A stretch of DNA of 64,000 nt from Sporosarcina sp. FSL K6-1522 (GCF_038622445.1 NZ_CP152019.1:62001-126000), one strand, 5' to 3'; numbered from the stretch's first letter, positions 43,944-52,797 are shown. Made by a program: numbers and translations. The notes: a model not told the origin generated them from the sequence alone.

Positions 43944-45341
43944 TTGACTCAATTACTAGCACTTGACGAGTATTTTCAGCAACACCGAGAAACACATCTT
44001 GAACAATTAAAAACATTTCTTCGTATTCCAAGCATCAGCTCTTTATCCGAACATAAAGAGGATATGCAAAAAGCGGCGGAGTGGTTAGTCGAAGCTTTTA
44101 AAACAGCAGGTCTTGAAAATCTATCGATTGATGAAACGGCAGGGTATCCCGTTGTTTACGGCGACTGGCTCCATGCGGAAGGACAGCCAACAATTCTCGT
44201 TTACGGGCATTATGATGTCCAACCTATAGATCCTTTGCATCTATGGGAAAGCGCTCCTTTCGAGCCTGAAATACGTGACAATAAATTGTTTGCCCGTGGC
44301 GCCAGTGATGATAAAGGACAAGTATTTATGCATATAAAAGCCGTTGAAGCACTTATGCAGAAAACAGGTACACTGCCTGTTAACGTCAAGTTCATAATTG
44401 AGGGCGAAGAGGAAATCGGTAGCCCGAATATGGAGAGTTATATCGAAGCCAACAAAGAAAAACTTGCAGCTGATGTAATCGTTATTTCCGATACAGGTAT
44501 GCAAGGACCTGGACAGCCAGCCGTGTGCTATGGTTTACGCGGATTATGTGGCGTACAAATCGATGTGCAAGGTGCAAAAGGTGACCTGCATTCCGGCTTA
44601 TACGGCGGCGGAGTACAAAATCCGATTCATGCACTGGCAGAAGTGCTGGCTTCTTTCCGTGATCAGGAAGGGACCATTGCTATCGAGGGCTTTTACGACA
44701 ATGTCCGCCAACTAACGGACGAAGAACGTGGAGCGTACCAAGCTCTTGGCTTTGACGAGGAAGCGTTAAAAGAAGAAGTCGGCGTTACCGAGCTATTCGG
44801 TGAAAAAGGTTTCACGCATCTTGAACGTACATGGGCTCGTCCAACACTTGAGGTGAATGGCATCTTCGGCGGCTTTTCAGGCGAAGGCATTAAAACCGTA
44901 TTACCTGCAGAAGCCGGTGCGAAAATTACATGCCGCCTCGTCCCCGACCAAGATCCAGATGAAATCGTCGGGAAGTTGAAAGCCCATATTGCTAAACACC
45001 AACCAGCAGGTGTCACGGTAACCGTTACGGAATTCGACAAAGGAAAACCATTCATCACCCCATTTGATCACCCTGCTATTCAAGCAGCAGGACGTTCCTA
45101 CGAAAAAGTGTATCACGTGCCAACTGCCTACACACGTGGCGGCGGCTCAATTCCTATCGTCGCTGCGTTTGATGAAATACTTGAGCTTCCTGTCGTTCTA
45201 ATGGGCTTCGGGTTGTCATCCGAAAACTTCCACGCACCGAACGAACACTTTCACTTGGAAAATTTTGACCAAGGATTGCGTGTCATTGGAGATTACTATT
45301 ATGAAATCGCAGGATTTACGAAGGATGAATTGAGGAAATGA
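43944..45341 (+). CDS. M20 family dipeptidase
   Basis: A 465-residue zinc-dependent M20 metallopeptidase of the dipeptidase branch. Metal and catalytic motifs: VYGHYDVQP (near residue 88, His and Asp ligand), ARGASDDKGQVFMH (near 118, bridging Asp), IEGEEEIGSPNM (near 150, catalytic Glu-Glu), and FHAPNEHFHLENF near the C-terminus. Dimerisation domain in the centre. TTG start at 43944 with GAGGG 7 bases upstream; the open frame extends to 43926 but over that site. Likely acts on small peptides in the cytoplasm. Confidence 0.88.
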   Translation: MTQLLALDEYFQQHRETHLEQLKTFLRIPSISSLSEHKEDMQKAAEWLVEAFKTAGLENLSIDETAGYPVVYGDWLHAEGQPTILVYGHYDVQPIDPLHLWESAPFEPEIRDNKLFARGASDDKGQVFMHIKAVEALMQKTGTLPVNVKFIIEGEEEIGSPNMESYIEANKEKLAADVIVISDTGMQGPGQPAVCYGLRGLCGVQIDVQGAKGDLHSGLYGGGVQNPIHALAEVLASFRDQEGTIAIEGFYDNVRQLTDEERGAYQALGFDEEALKEEVGVTELFGEKGFTHLERTWARPTLEVNGIFGGFSGEGIKTVLPAEAGAKITCRLVPDQDPDEIVGKLKAHIAKHQPAGVTVTVTEFDKGKPFITPFDHPAIQAAGRSYEKVYHVPTAYTRGGGSIPIVAAFDEILELPVVLMGFGLSSENFHAPNEHFHLENFDQGLRVIGDYYYEIAGFTKDELRK

Positions 45342-45350
45342 TTGCGTTGC

Positions 45351-45381
45351 CGGACTCTCTTTGCGAGGGTCCGTTTTTTTA
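45351..45381 (+). terminator. Terminator of the M20 dipeptidase gene
   Basis: CGGACTCTC/GAGGGTCCG stem with a 5-base loop and T7. Confidence 0.88.
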
Positions 45382-45392
45382 TACGCCTATTG

Positions 45393-45438
45393 AAAAAAAG
45401 CACCAAGACGCATGGTTCTATGCAATCTTGGCGCTTTA
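45393..45438 (-). terminator. Terminator of the nitroreductase gene
   Basis: AAAGCaCCAAGA/TCTTGGcGCTTT with an inner GCAT/ATGC stem; U7 follows on the minus strand. Confidence 0.85.
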
Positions 45439-45442
45439 ATCA

Positions 45443-46024
45443 TCACTCTTCTTCTCTACCGTAATACGTCACGATTTCATCCAATGGTTTCCGTGGACGA
45501 GCTTTCGGAATTTCATCGAAATAACCGAATTGCAACATGCTGATGATACGCTCGCCTTGTTGAATACCAAGCGCGTCTCGGAATTTCGGATTGTCGAGGA
45601 AACCAGGCGTTTTCCAGCATGAGCCAATGCCTTTGTCCCACGCAAGAAGGTGAATGTTTTGGATAAACATACTCGCAGCTGCATAGTCTTCCAGACGCTC
45701 TTTTTGACGTGCATCCTCTGGAACGATAACAAATGCAACCGCCCCTGGTCCCGTGAATTTTTTCATCTGTTTCGCTAATTCTTCTTCGTCTAACTCTTTC
45801 CATTTTGGCACACCATACTCGCGCAACACCTCAAGAAACTTTACATATTCCTTATCCGCTGCGACAACGAAGCGCCATGGATTACGGTTGCCATGGTTTG
45901 GTGCCCATGCAGCATCCTCAAGAATTTCTGCAATATTTTCCGGATCAACCGGCTGACCATTAAAGTTTTTTATCGAACGACGCGAAACAATCGCATCTCT
46001 TACGGACAAAGCTTGTGCCTTCAT
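45443..46024 (-). CDS. Nitroreductase family FMN oxidoreductase
   Basis: A 193-residue nitroreductase-fold protein. FMN-contact motif SRRSIKNFNGQPVD near residue 13, WAPNHGNRNPWRFVV near 40, and the C-terminal GYFDEIPKARPRKPLDEIV. The usual role is NAD(P)H-dependent reduction of nitroaromatics or quinones; the natural substrate is unknown. I start at the ATG at 46024, with AAAGGGG 8 bases upstream, since the earlier ATG at 46030 is too close to it. Confidence 0.88.
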   Translation of the reverse strand: MKAQALSVRDAIVSRRSIKNFNGQPVDPENIAEILEDAAWAPNHGNRNPWRFVVAADKEYVKFLEVLREYGVPKWKELDEEELAKQMKKFTGPGAVAFVIVPEDARQKERLEDYAAASMFIQNIHLLAWDKGIGSCWKTPGFLDNPKFRDALGIQQGERIISMLQFGYFDEIPKARPRKPLDEIVTYYGREEE

Positions 46025-46191
46025 CTTCATATCCCCTTTACGCCATACTACAACCATTATACCTCAATTGTAGATCTGTTGATACTTCCCCACTAAACTA
46101 CCACATTTCTACTAATCTTCTGAATACACCTCAATTACTTTTCGTGGTATAGTAATACTAGAGAAAAAAACATGGATAAGGATTGATCAAT

Positions 46192-47040
46192 TTGACGAGT
46201 AAAAAGCCTATTGCGTGGATTGTAGACAGTACTGCCTATATTTCTGAAGAACTCAAACAACATCCAGACTTCTTCTCCGTCCCCCTAAATATACATTTCG
46301 GTGAAAAACAATTTGTCGATGGCGTGGATCTCACATACGAACAACTATACGCTAAAATAAAAAAAAGCGAGGAATTCCCTAAAACATCACAGCCTTCTGC
46401 AGGGGAATTTGCAGAACACTTCAAGGTTATTGCAGAACAATATGAACAAGCGATTGCTGTTCATTTGTCCAATAATTTAAGCGGAACGCTTGCTTCTTCT
46501 ACGGCAGGTGCTGAACTTGCGGGATTCCCTGTCACATTTATCGACTCGTTGTCCCTCTCCTATGGGGCGACTGGTTTAATCGAAAAAGGGATGGAGATGT
46601 ATGACAATGGCGCAAGTGTGCCAGAAATTAAAACCCAGCTTGAAAAAATGGCAGGCACGGTACATAACTTCATTTTAATCGGTCAGCTTGACCAACTATA
46701 TAAGGGTGGCAGAATGAGCGGCGTCCAATTTTTCCTTGGTAGTCTGTTGAAAGTAAAGCCCATTGTGCAAATTTCGAAAGAGGGTACGTTAGAAGCAATT
46801 GATAAAGTACGCTCCGAGAAAAAGGCGTTGCAATACTTGGTGGATAAAGTTGCAGAAGGACACCATGCAGGCCGACGGAAAATCTATCTAATGCATGGCA
46901 ATGTTCTAGATCAAGCAGTGCATTTAAAAAATTTGATTGTCGAGCAAGTACCTGGTCTCGAAGTAGAAATCGGAGATATTAGCTCCGTTCTCGCTGTCCA
47001 TGCGGGAGAAGGAACGCTCGCTGTGTTGTGGTTTGATTGA
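46192..47040 (+). CDS. DegV family fatty acid-binding protein
   Basis: A 282-residue DegV protein. It shows the VDSTAYISEELKQ start, the SQPSAGEFAEHFK motif that contacts the fatty acid carboxylate, HLSNNLSGTLASSTAGAEL, and LYKGGRMSGVQFFLGSLLKV. DegV proteins (FakB-like) deliver fatty acids to kinase FakA. TTG start at 46192 with AAGGA 8 bases upstream; an alternative TTG at 46183 would place the site inside the gene. Followed by a terminator. Confidence 0.9.
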   Translation: MTSKKPIAWIVDSTAYISEELKQHPDFFSVPLNIHFGEKQFVDGVDLTYEQLYAKIKKSEEFPKTSQPSAGEFAEHFKVIAEQYEQAIAVHLSNNLSGTLASSTAGAELAGFPVTFIDSLSLSYGATGLIEKGMEMYDNGASVPEIKTQLEKMAGTVHNFILIGQLDQLYKGGRMSGVQFFLGSLLKVKPIVQISKEGTLEAIDKVRSEKKALQYLVDKVAEGHHAGRRKIYLMHGNVLDQAVHLKNLIVEQVPGLEVEIGDISSVLAVHAGEGTLAVLWFD

Positions 47041-47057
47041 CACGATGAATAGGTGTG

Positions 47058-47098
47058 AAAAAGCAGTCCCTCTTTGATAGAAGAAGGACTGCTTTTTT
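47058..47098 (+). terminator. Terminator of degV
   Basis: AAGCAGTCC/GGACTGCTT stem with an inner TCTT/AAGA pair and T6. Confidence 0.88.
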
Positions 47099-47112
47099 GT
47101 GGATATGACGCT

Positions 47113-47291
47113 ATTATGCGCGCTTCGACATCGGCTTTGATCGGTTCGCGCTCGGCATTGCCCGCTTCGACGACGGCTTTGATCGGTTCGTGCTCGGCAT
47201 TGCGTGCTTCAACGGCGACTTTGATCGGTTCGCGCCCGGCATTGCGCGCTTCGACGACAACTTTGATCGGTTCACACTCGCCTTTGCGCGA
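47113..47291. repeat. Tandem array of 42-base units
   Basis: Four units (47113-47156, 47157-47198, 47199-47240, 47241-47282) and a partial fifth, with core GCGCGCTTCGACGACGGC followed by TTTGATCGGTTCGCG. The period is divisible by three, so both strands stay open: ALIGSRSA-type repeats on plus, EPIKVVVEARNAE-type on minus. Neither frame has a ribosome binding site at a sensible start. Same core as the short copies at 11240 and 24500. Confidence 0.85.
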
Positions 47292-47304
47292 ATCCCTCAT
47301 GTAG

Positions 47305-47790
47305 TCATGAAATTTCATCATTAATCTTAAAAAAGACATACTTAGCATTGGGCGAGAACATGTATGAATCTTTGTAATCCCACAGTCGATGTTGCGCGTC
47401 GAATGTATGCGCGTTGACATAGGGTACTCCCTCTACCTTTGCAGTAACGATTGTCGAATGATCAAAGCGACCGTCGCCTTCGAAGTCATAGAAGATCACA
47501 TCCCCTAATCCTAACTGTTCGGCTGATGACACTTGTGTCGCCGTCAATCCCTTCTTTGAACCCGCGAAATACCAACGTAGTGAATGAGAAACAGACCAGC
47601 TAAAACTCCAAGTCCCCCCTTGCAACCACCATCCGCGTTCACGATTTGGATAGCCATGCATCGGTGCTCCGCCTGCCAACAAACATTGCGAAACAAAGTT
47701 CGTACAATCCACATCGAACGATGGAAATGCCGGATTGCGGCTGTTCCACCACGTATTCGCATAGCGAACAGCCGCTTCCCTGTTGTACAT
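47305..47790 (-). CDS. Amidase-domain protein (Amidase_6)
   Basis: A 161-residue protein of the putative amidase domain family, resembling papain-like cell-wall amidases. It shows YNREAAVRYANTWWNSRNPA, DCTNFVSQCLLAGGAPM with the presumed catalytic Cys near residue 29, a mid-protein FDHSTIV with His, and a C-terminal KDSYMFSPNAKYVFFK. There is no signal peptide, as often in this spore-former family. GGAGGAGGGG upstream of the ATG. It lies downstream of the sigma/DUF4179 operon by 58 bases on the same strand. Confidence 0.82.
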   Translation of the reverse strand: MYNREAAVRYANTWWNSRNPAFPSFDVDCTNFVSQCLLAGGAPMHGYPNRERGWWLQGGTWSFSWSVSHSLRWYFAGSKKGLTATQVSSAEQLGLGDVIFYDFEGDGRFDHSTIVTAKVEGVPYVNAHTFDAQHRLWDYKDSYMFSPNAKYVFFKINDEIS

Positions 47791-47848
47791 AATCAGACCC
47801 CTCCTCCCTACATTTTATGAATGGGAAGAGGAAGGCATACATCGACGA

Positions 47849-49156
47849 TTACTTAAGCTCAATGGAAATATCTCCATTGATATAATTTGGATAGGCAGAG
47901 AAATTGATACGTATCGGGTTTTTGTATGGCTGTTTTTCAAATTTGATATTATAATTCTCATACCCTTCGTAGTTCCAATTGCCTTGCGAGGCATAGCCAA
48001 CATCATTCCCATCGGCGTCTTCTGCTGCGGAAAATATGAAATATCCGCGCTCTGACTCAATCACTTCCTCTCGAATCCGCCCTTCCAGCATACTCGACGT
48101 CATGGTCGTCACTTCGAACTTTCCATCGCTTGGCTGTTTGAGAACCTCCTTTTTCTGAAGATCCACAAGCAGATACGACTCATCTTTCAGTATCGCCTGT
48201 ATTTTATTCAATTTAAGATATAGCTTTTCAGGTCGTTTAAAGTAATTGCTTTCCAAATAAAAAGCACTGCCGCCTTGCCCAATAACCCCATTTCGAGTAC
48301 TACTCCACACCTCTCCCCTGTCATCTTCTATGCGTAAATCTTCAAGATATAGGATTTCCATTGTGTTTGATTCATCAAAAGCCACTTTCACTTCCACGCG
48401 CAGTGGATATATGGTCACTTCTTGAATCGTCATTTTTTGATTTTCCACTTCTATCTCTTTATCGAGTACAAAAACCTTACCTTTCTTCACTTCTTTCGGC
48501 AATGTGAAAGGAAGAGAGAAAACCGTTTCTTTCGCCCCCTTTAATTGAAGCTCTAATACAAAGTCTTGCCCCTTCAAGGAAGGCTTCTCTCCGAATACAA
48601 TTTGGATCAAGTCTTCTCTTCGATTGGGATGCTTTTGATCGGGATTATTATAGGACATCATGCCAGGTGGCATTTCTTCACCATTATGATAAAGTTTGAT
48701 GTCCTTATAATCCAAATCCTCAATAGAATAAGGCGCTTCCAATGTATAGGCTATGACAATTCCACTTTCATCCAGAATGACACCATCTATCGTCAACGTC
48801 ATATCATCCTTCGTCTGACTCGCATGAATCGACTGGTAATACTCGTTGTCCATAACCCCCTGTAACCCTTTGTCAAATTGAATATATTCCACCAGTTTCC
48901 CCATTCCCGGAATCGAAGCGACTGCGTTGGCAAAAGCAGGTGACACGCGAATGGACGTGACAAATGCAAGTAACAAAACAGCTGCCGCCACAGTCATCCA
49001 TAATGATTTCCGGCGTTTTCGGCGCTTGGTTCGCCACTTTGCATCAGCGACCAGCACGCCTTGCTGAATCGCGTCGTTCAACTGCTCTGTCGGAATCGGC
49101 AATTTGTCCAGTTCCGACTTCATTTCACGTAATTGCTTTTCTTCATTGTCAAACAT
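47849..49156 (-). CDS. DUF4179 protein, predicted anti-sigma factor
   Basis: A 435-residue single-span membrane protein. The cytoplasmic N-terminus (about 1-50, FDNEEKQLREMKSELDKLPI) is followed by a basic stretch KWRTKRRKRRKSLW, one helix (about 54-72), and a long outside domain with DUF4179 features (FANAVASIPGMGKLVEYIQF). It overlaps the ECF sigma gene by 8 bases, the usual sigma/anti-sigma arrangement, so it likely holds that sigma factor inactive. ATG at 49156 with AGGGGA upstream; the frame extends to 49258 within the sigma gene. Confidence 0.85.
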   Translation of the reverse strand: MFDNEEKQLREMKSELDKLPIPTEQLNDAIQQGVLVADAKWRTKRRKRRKSLWMTVAAAVLLLAFVTSIRVSPAFANAVASIPGMGKLVEYIQFDKGLQGVMDNEYYQSIHASQTKDDMTLTIDGVILDESGIVIAYTLEAPYSIEDLDYKDIKLYHNGEEMPPGMMSYNNPDQKHPNRREDLIQIVFGEKPSLKGQDFVLELQLKGAKETVFSLPFTLPKEVKKGKVFVLDKEIEVENQKMTIQEVTIYPLRVEVKVAFDESNTMEILYLEDLRIEDDRGEVWSSTRNGVIGQGGSAFYLESNYFKRPEKLYLKLNKIQAILKDESYLLVDLQKKEVLKQPSDGKFEVTTMTSSMLEGRIREEVIESERGYFIFSAAEDADGNDVGYASQGNWNYEGYENYNIKFEKQPYKNPIRINFSAYPNYINGDISIELK

Positions 49157-49667
49157 GGTCCACATCCCCTTTCTCTGAGAGAAAATTTCGTAAGGTCCGC
49201 AATGTTTTATGAAGCCTGGACTTAACTGTGCCTTCAGGAATATTTTCGATGACGGCAATGTCTTTGATTTTGGTATCTTGAAAATACATCAGATGAATTA
49301 AGCGCTGTTCCGTCTCCGGCAATATTGCCAGCGCTTCTTCGATTTCAAGATGTGTAAAATTCGGATGCGTGCCAAGCTCCTGAAGCCCCTCACTCGACGT
49401 ATAACGCTTATTCTTTCGTAATTGATCCTGACAGTAATTCATCATAATGCGGACGAGCCATGTTTTTAAATAGTCCGGTTCTTTGACAGTATGAATTTTA
49501 TTATAGGCCCGTACCGTCACCTCTTGCACCGCTTCAATGGCATCATGCTCATTTTTCAAAAAGGCAAATGCCGTTCGATAAAGTGTTTCTTTATACAGCT
49601 GGATAATCTCTAAAAAGGCTTGCGTATCACGTTGAACTGCCCGTTTTGCAAGCTCATGCTCATTCAC
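49149..49667 (-). CDS. ECF RNA polymerase sigma factor
   Basis: A 172-residue ECF sigma factor. Region 2: YRTAFAFLKNEHDAIEAVQE and WLVRIMMNYCQDQLRKNKR. Region 4: LIHLMYFQDTKIKDIAVIEN then IPEGTVKSRLHKTLRTLRNF. GTG start at 49667 with GGGGTGA 5 bases upstream. It is coupled to the DUF4179 gene by an 8-base overlap. The targets are unknown; the amidase-domain gene just downstream could be one. Confidence 0.88.
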   Translation of the reverse strand: MNEHELAKRAVQRDTQAFLEIIQLYKETLYRTAFAFLKNEHDAIEAVQEVTVRAYNKIHTVKEPDYLKTWLVRIMMNYCQDQLRKNKRYTSSEGLQELGTHPNFTHLEIEEALAILPETEQRLIHLMYFQDTKIKDIAVIENIPEGTVKSRLHKTLRTLRNFLSEKGDVDHV

Positions 49668-49734
49668 AACGTCACCCCATTTCAACCCTAGTTATTCATT
49701 AGACACACGAGAACGGAAAAAGTTCATTTAAATC

Positions 49735-49918
49735 AATTACGCCTTGGCGTAATTGTGTCCAGATTTTGAATCGAGTTCGCTCGATTAACTCCCCTAAAAA
49801 ATCTGCGACATCCGCCGGAGGCTTTATTTTTATTCAGCTGGCATTTGAACACCCCTTAAACAGTAAAAAAACCGAATTCATCCCACTACCTATAAGGGTT
49901 GGAGTCGTCTGCTAGATA
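49735..49918. repeat. Dispersed composite repeat, family 1
   Basis: Left arm GCCTTGGCGTAATTGTGTCCAGATTTT, short interior (GAATCGAGTTCGCTCGATT, itself palindromic), right arm AAAATCTGCGACATCCGCCGGAGGC, then the second module with GGCATTTGAACACCCC. It fills the 307-base gap 49668-49974 together with a terminator; no gene is seen. Confidence 0.78.
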
Positions 49919-49925
49919 AAAATAA

Positions 49926-49962
49926 AAAAAGTGCCAGCCTCTACACGAGGACTAGCACTTCT
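49926..49962 (-). terminator. Terminator of the amino acid ABC transporter operon
   Basis: AAGTGCcAGcCTC/GAGgaCTaGCACTT stem with a 5-base loop; U7 on the minus strand. Confidence 0.8.
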
Positions 49963-49974
49963 TTCCATTCAATC

Positions 49975-50703
49975 TCAATGATGCAACACTTTCGATAAAA
50001 AGTTCTTCGCGCGCTCGGAATCCGGGTTAGTAAAGAATTTCGATGGCGGCGCAATCTCGACGATTTTACCTTCCGCCATAAAAACAATTTCATCACAAAT
50101 TTCTTTCGCAAAGCCCATTTCATGCGTGACGACGACCATTGTCATCCCTTCATGCGCCAGCTTACGAATCGCATCAAGCACTTCCGTTACCATTTCTGGA
50201 TCGAGTGCCGATGTAGGTTCATCAAACAGCATGATTTGCGGGTCCATGGCAAGCGCTCGCGCAATGGCTACACGCTGCTGTTGTCCACCCGAAAGTCGGC
50301 CAGGATAGGCATCGAATTTATCGCCCAATCCGAGAGACTCCAATAATTCTTTGCCTCGCTTCTCCGCTGCTTCCTTGCTCATCCCTTTGACTTTAATCGG
50401 TGCCAACGTGACATTTTGTAGTGCTGTCAAAAACGGGTACAAGTTAAAGTTTTGAAACACAAAACCAATATTCATACGCGCTTTATTAATATCCGTCTTC
50501 TTATCGTGAATCGAAATGCCATCCACTATAATTTCACCGTTATCGATCGGTTCCAAAGCATTGATCGTTCGAATCAATGTCGATTTCCCCGCGCCACTCG
50601 GTCCAATGACTGCGATGACATTGGATTTAGGTACTTCAAGCGAGACATCTGTCAATACATGATGATCGCCAAATGATTTATTGACCTGTTTAATGGTAAT
50701 CAT
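49975..50703 (-). CDS. Polar amino acid ABC transporter ATPase (GlnQ-like)
   Basis: ATP-binding subunit of a polar amino acid importer, 242 residues. Walker [13 protein letters not shown] (about 33-44), Q-loop FQNFNLYPF, signature [15 protein letters not shown], Walker [16 protein letters not shown] and His-switch THEMGFA. ATG at 50703 with AAGGAG 11 bases upstream. The permease gene lies 252 bases upstream on the same strand, with a family-1 repeat in between; normally these genes are adjacent. Confidence 0.93.
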   Translation of the reverse strand: MITIKQVNKSFGDHHVLTDVSLEVPKSNVIAVIGPSGAGKSTLIRTINALEPIDNGEIIVDGISIHDKKTDINKARMNIGFVFQNFNLYPFLTALQNVTLAPIKVKGMSKEAAEKRGKELLESLGLGDKFDAYPGRLSGGQQQRVAIARALAMDPQIMLFDEPTSALDPEMVTEVLDAIRKLAHEGMTMVVVTHEMGFAKEICDEIVFMAEGKIVEIAPPSKFFTNPDSERAKNFLSKVLHH

Positions 50704-50732
50704 AAAAAACAACACTCCTTCACAACAACATC

Positions 50733-50945
50733 AAATACGCCTCGGCGTATTTGCGCCCAGATTTTAATCGAGCCTGCTCGACTAATCCCCCTAAAAAATC
50801 TGTGGCATCCGCCAGAGGCTTAACTTGATTCAGCAAATGTATTTGTACTGAAAGCGAAGCGTCAGCTACAGGGAGTTTGAACCCCATTAAATGGCGACTT
50901 TGTATCCATTCCATCACTTATAAAAATGACGAATTTCTGCTGAAG
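50733..50945. repeat. Dispersed composite repeat, family 1, inside the ABC operon
   Basis: Left arm GCCTCGGCGTATTTGCGCCCAGATTTT, palindromic interior CGAGCCTGCTCG, right arm AAAATCTGTGGCATCCGCCAGAGGC. A further module follows, TACTGAAAGCGAAGCGTCAG, the inverse of one at 6753-6778. It separates the permease from the ATPase gene. Confidence 0.78.
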
Positions 50946-50955
50946 CAAGTTTAAC

Positions 50956-51621
50956 TCATTTCTCACTCGCCAACAACCGCTTTTCGAAATAGCGAATAAT
51001 GAGCGACAGGCTGAATGTCATAACTAAGTAGACCACAGCGACAAACGTCCATATTTCGAGCGGCTTAAACGTTGAGGAGACGAGATTTTTTGCGTTAAGC
51101 GTAAGATCCGTCGCCGCAATGACCGAGACGAGTGACGAATCTTTAATCAGGATGATAAATTGCGATGCCAACGGTGGTAAAACGCGTCGGAACGCTTGTG
51201 GCAAGACAATATAGCGCATTGCCTGTACATGAGACATACCCGATGACCGCGCTGCTTCCATCTGCCCCGCTGCAACCCCTTGTATACCTGCACGTACAAT
51301 TTCCGCAATGAATGCAGCTGAGAACGTAGCAAGACCGACAATTGATCCCCAATACGAACCCAGTTTGATAAATTGACCGAGAACGAAAAGTATCCAAAAT
51401 AGCAAGACAAGTAATGGAACACCACGCATGACTTCTACATATGCAGAAGATATAAATCGGATCAATTTATTTCTTGAAATGCGACCCAAGCCGATAATTA
51501 CACCGAGCGGGATTGCAAGAAGAAGCGCGATTGCCGAAATTTCCAGCGTTTTCAGCGCACCGTAAATAAACACATCTATATTCTCAGGGATGACACTCCA
51601 GTCATATTGATAACCGCCCAT
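50956..51621 (-). CDS. Polar amino acid ABC transporter permease (GlnP-like)
   Basis: A 221-residue permease of the His/Glu/Gln class with about five hydrophobic helices. It shows ISAIALLLAIPLGVIIGLGR at the N-terminal side, YVEVMRGVPLLVLLFW (near residue 80) and the EAA loop region EAARSSGMSHVQAMRYIVLP (about 145-165). Works with the binding protein upstream and ATPase downstream. The start has GAGGAAT upstream. Confidence 0.92.
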   Translation of the reverse strand: MGGYQYDWSVIPENIDVFIYGALKTLEISAIALLLAIPLGVIIGLGRISRNKLIRFISSAYVEVMRGVPLLVLLFWILFVLGQFIKLGSYWGSIVGLATFSAAFIAEIVRAGIQGVAAGQMEAARSSGMSHVQAMRYIVLPQAFRRVLPPLASQFIILIKDSSLVSVIAATDLTLNAKNLVSSTFKPLEIWTFVAVVYLVMTFSLSLIIRYFEKRLLASEK

Positions 51622-51641
51622 CCGAATTCCTCCTCACCATA

Positions 51642-51709
51642 TGAAAAGCACAAGCGCCTGGTAGGGGCTTATGACCCGAGCCCCTAGGCGCTATAGCTAG
51701 ACAACAAAA
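51642..51709. repeat. Family-3 palindromic repeat in the ABC operon
   Basis: AAAAGCACAAGCGCCTGGTAGGGG and the complementary CCCCTAGGCGCTATAGCTAGAC form the family-3 palindrome. It lies between the binding-protein and permease genes. Confidence 0.65.
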
Positions 51710-51713
51710 GCCG

Positions 51714-52532
51714 TTAGTCTTCTACGACTTTATTCAACCAATCACCTGTTTCAAACCACTCCGCACGTGAAGCCAATTCTTGCGGGCTATCAATATAGCT
51801 ATCTAAAAATGAGTTAATCCACTGAAGTGTTTCAAAATCATTTTTCTTCACAACAATTCCTAAGTTCTCGACTGAAATTAAGCCCTCAACCTGTCGAACT
51901 TGACCTTCATTTTGCAAATTCCAAACAGCGATAGCCGGCTCATCATAAACAACCGCATCTGCATGTCCTTGTACTACTGCTGTTGCTGCAAGCGGGAAAT
52001 CATCGAAGTCCAACACTTCTGCATTTTTAAAGATGTCCTTCGCTAACAACGATCCTGTCGTTCCAATACCTACCGCAATTTTCTTCCCTTTAACATCAAG
52101 GTCTTCCCATGACTTTGTCGATGTATCTCCTGCTGGAACCATCATCGCTTGACCTGTTTTAAAATAAGGGTCCGACAAACTAACAGCTAACGCACGGCTC
52201 CCCGTAATCGTTACGCCCGCAACAACTACATCGACTTCTCCTGTTTGCACTGCCGAAATAAGGCCATCAAATACGAATTGTTTAAACTCGACATCTACCC
52301 CTAACTCTTCTCCCATTTTCTTCATAATATCGATGTCATAACCGATAAATTCACCTTTACCAGCGCTCATTTGGAACGGGAAGTATCCCGGTGCAACACC
52401 AAATACGATTTTTTTCTTTTTCAAGACATTTTGTAATGTCGAGTCGTCCGTCGAAGGACCCGCAGCATCATTACTACAACCTGCAATGACAAGTACCATT
52501 ACTAGCAACATAGCCAATAGCGATTTCTTCAT
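51714..52532 (-). CDS. Polar amino acid-binding lipoprotein (GlnH-like)
   Basis: A 272-residue periplasmic-type binding protein anchored as a lipoprotein: signal LLAMLLVMVLVIAGCSNDA with lipidated Cys near residue 19. SBP family 3 features include GVAPGYFPFQMSAGKGEFIG, YDIDIMKKMGEELGVDVEF and VDVVVAGVTIT. The ligand cannot be named. First gene of the binding protein-permease-ATPase operon. GGAGATGG upstream of the ATG. Confidence 0.92.
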   Translation of the reverse strand: MKKSLLAMLLVMVLVIAGCSNDAAGPSTDDSTLQNVLKKKKIVFGVAPGYFPFQMSAGKGEFIGYDIDIMKKMGEELGVDVEFKQFVFDGLISAVQTGEVDVVVAGVTITGSRALAVSLSDPYFKTGQAMMVPAGDTSTKSWEDLDVKGKKIAVGIGTTGSLLAKDIFKNAEVLDFDDFPLAATAVVQGHADAVVYDEPAIAVWNLQNEGQVRQVEGLISVENLGIVVKKNDFETLQWINSFLDSYIDSPQELASRAEWFETGDWLNKVVED

Positions 52533-52587
52533 CTCTCTCCATCTCCTTTTTCTAAATTAACTAAACATTCATACACCAGTACCATTT

Positions 52588-52616
52588 AGTATAAAGTAAT
52601 CCGTTTCATCTGTCTA
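52588..52616 (-). promoter_or_regulatory. Predicted promoter of the amino acid ABC operon
   Basis: TAGACA (52611-52616) and TATACT (52588-52593) separated by 17 bases on the minus strand, about 50 bases before the binding-protein start. The rest of the 52533-52872 gap holds AT-rich DNA and two terminators, with no gene. Confidence 0.6.
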
Positions 52617-52768
52617 TATGAGTTGAAAGACTATTCATACTGCTGTACTTCTGGATAGACCGCTGTTGTGTAAACATCATTTCTATCATTTAAATATAAG
52701 GATAAGTAGTACTATAGCAGTTATAAGTATTCGTGTAAATGCATATTTATACTTTTGGTTAAAATAAA

Positions 52769-52797
52769 AAAAGCATCCGCATCAATTGGATACTTTC
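52769..52797 (-). terminator. Second terminator downstream of tRNA-Ala
   Basis: AAAGTATCC/GGATGCTTT stem with one mismatch and an 8-base loop; U7 follows on the minus strand. Confidence 0.65.

Noticed and set aside
46911-47420. 169-codon minus-strand frame and 76-codon plus-strand frame over the 42-base array
   Set aside because: Both are by-products of the tandem repeat with a period divisible by three; they overlap degV, its terminator or the amidase gene and lack ribosome binding sites.
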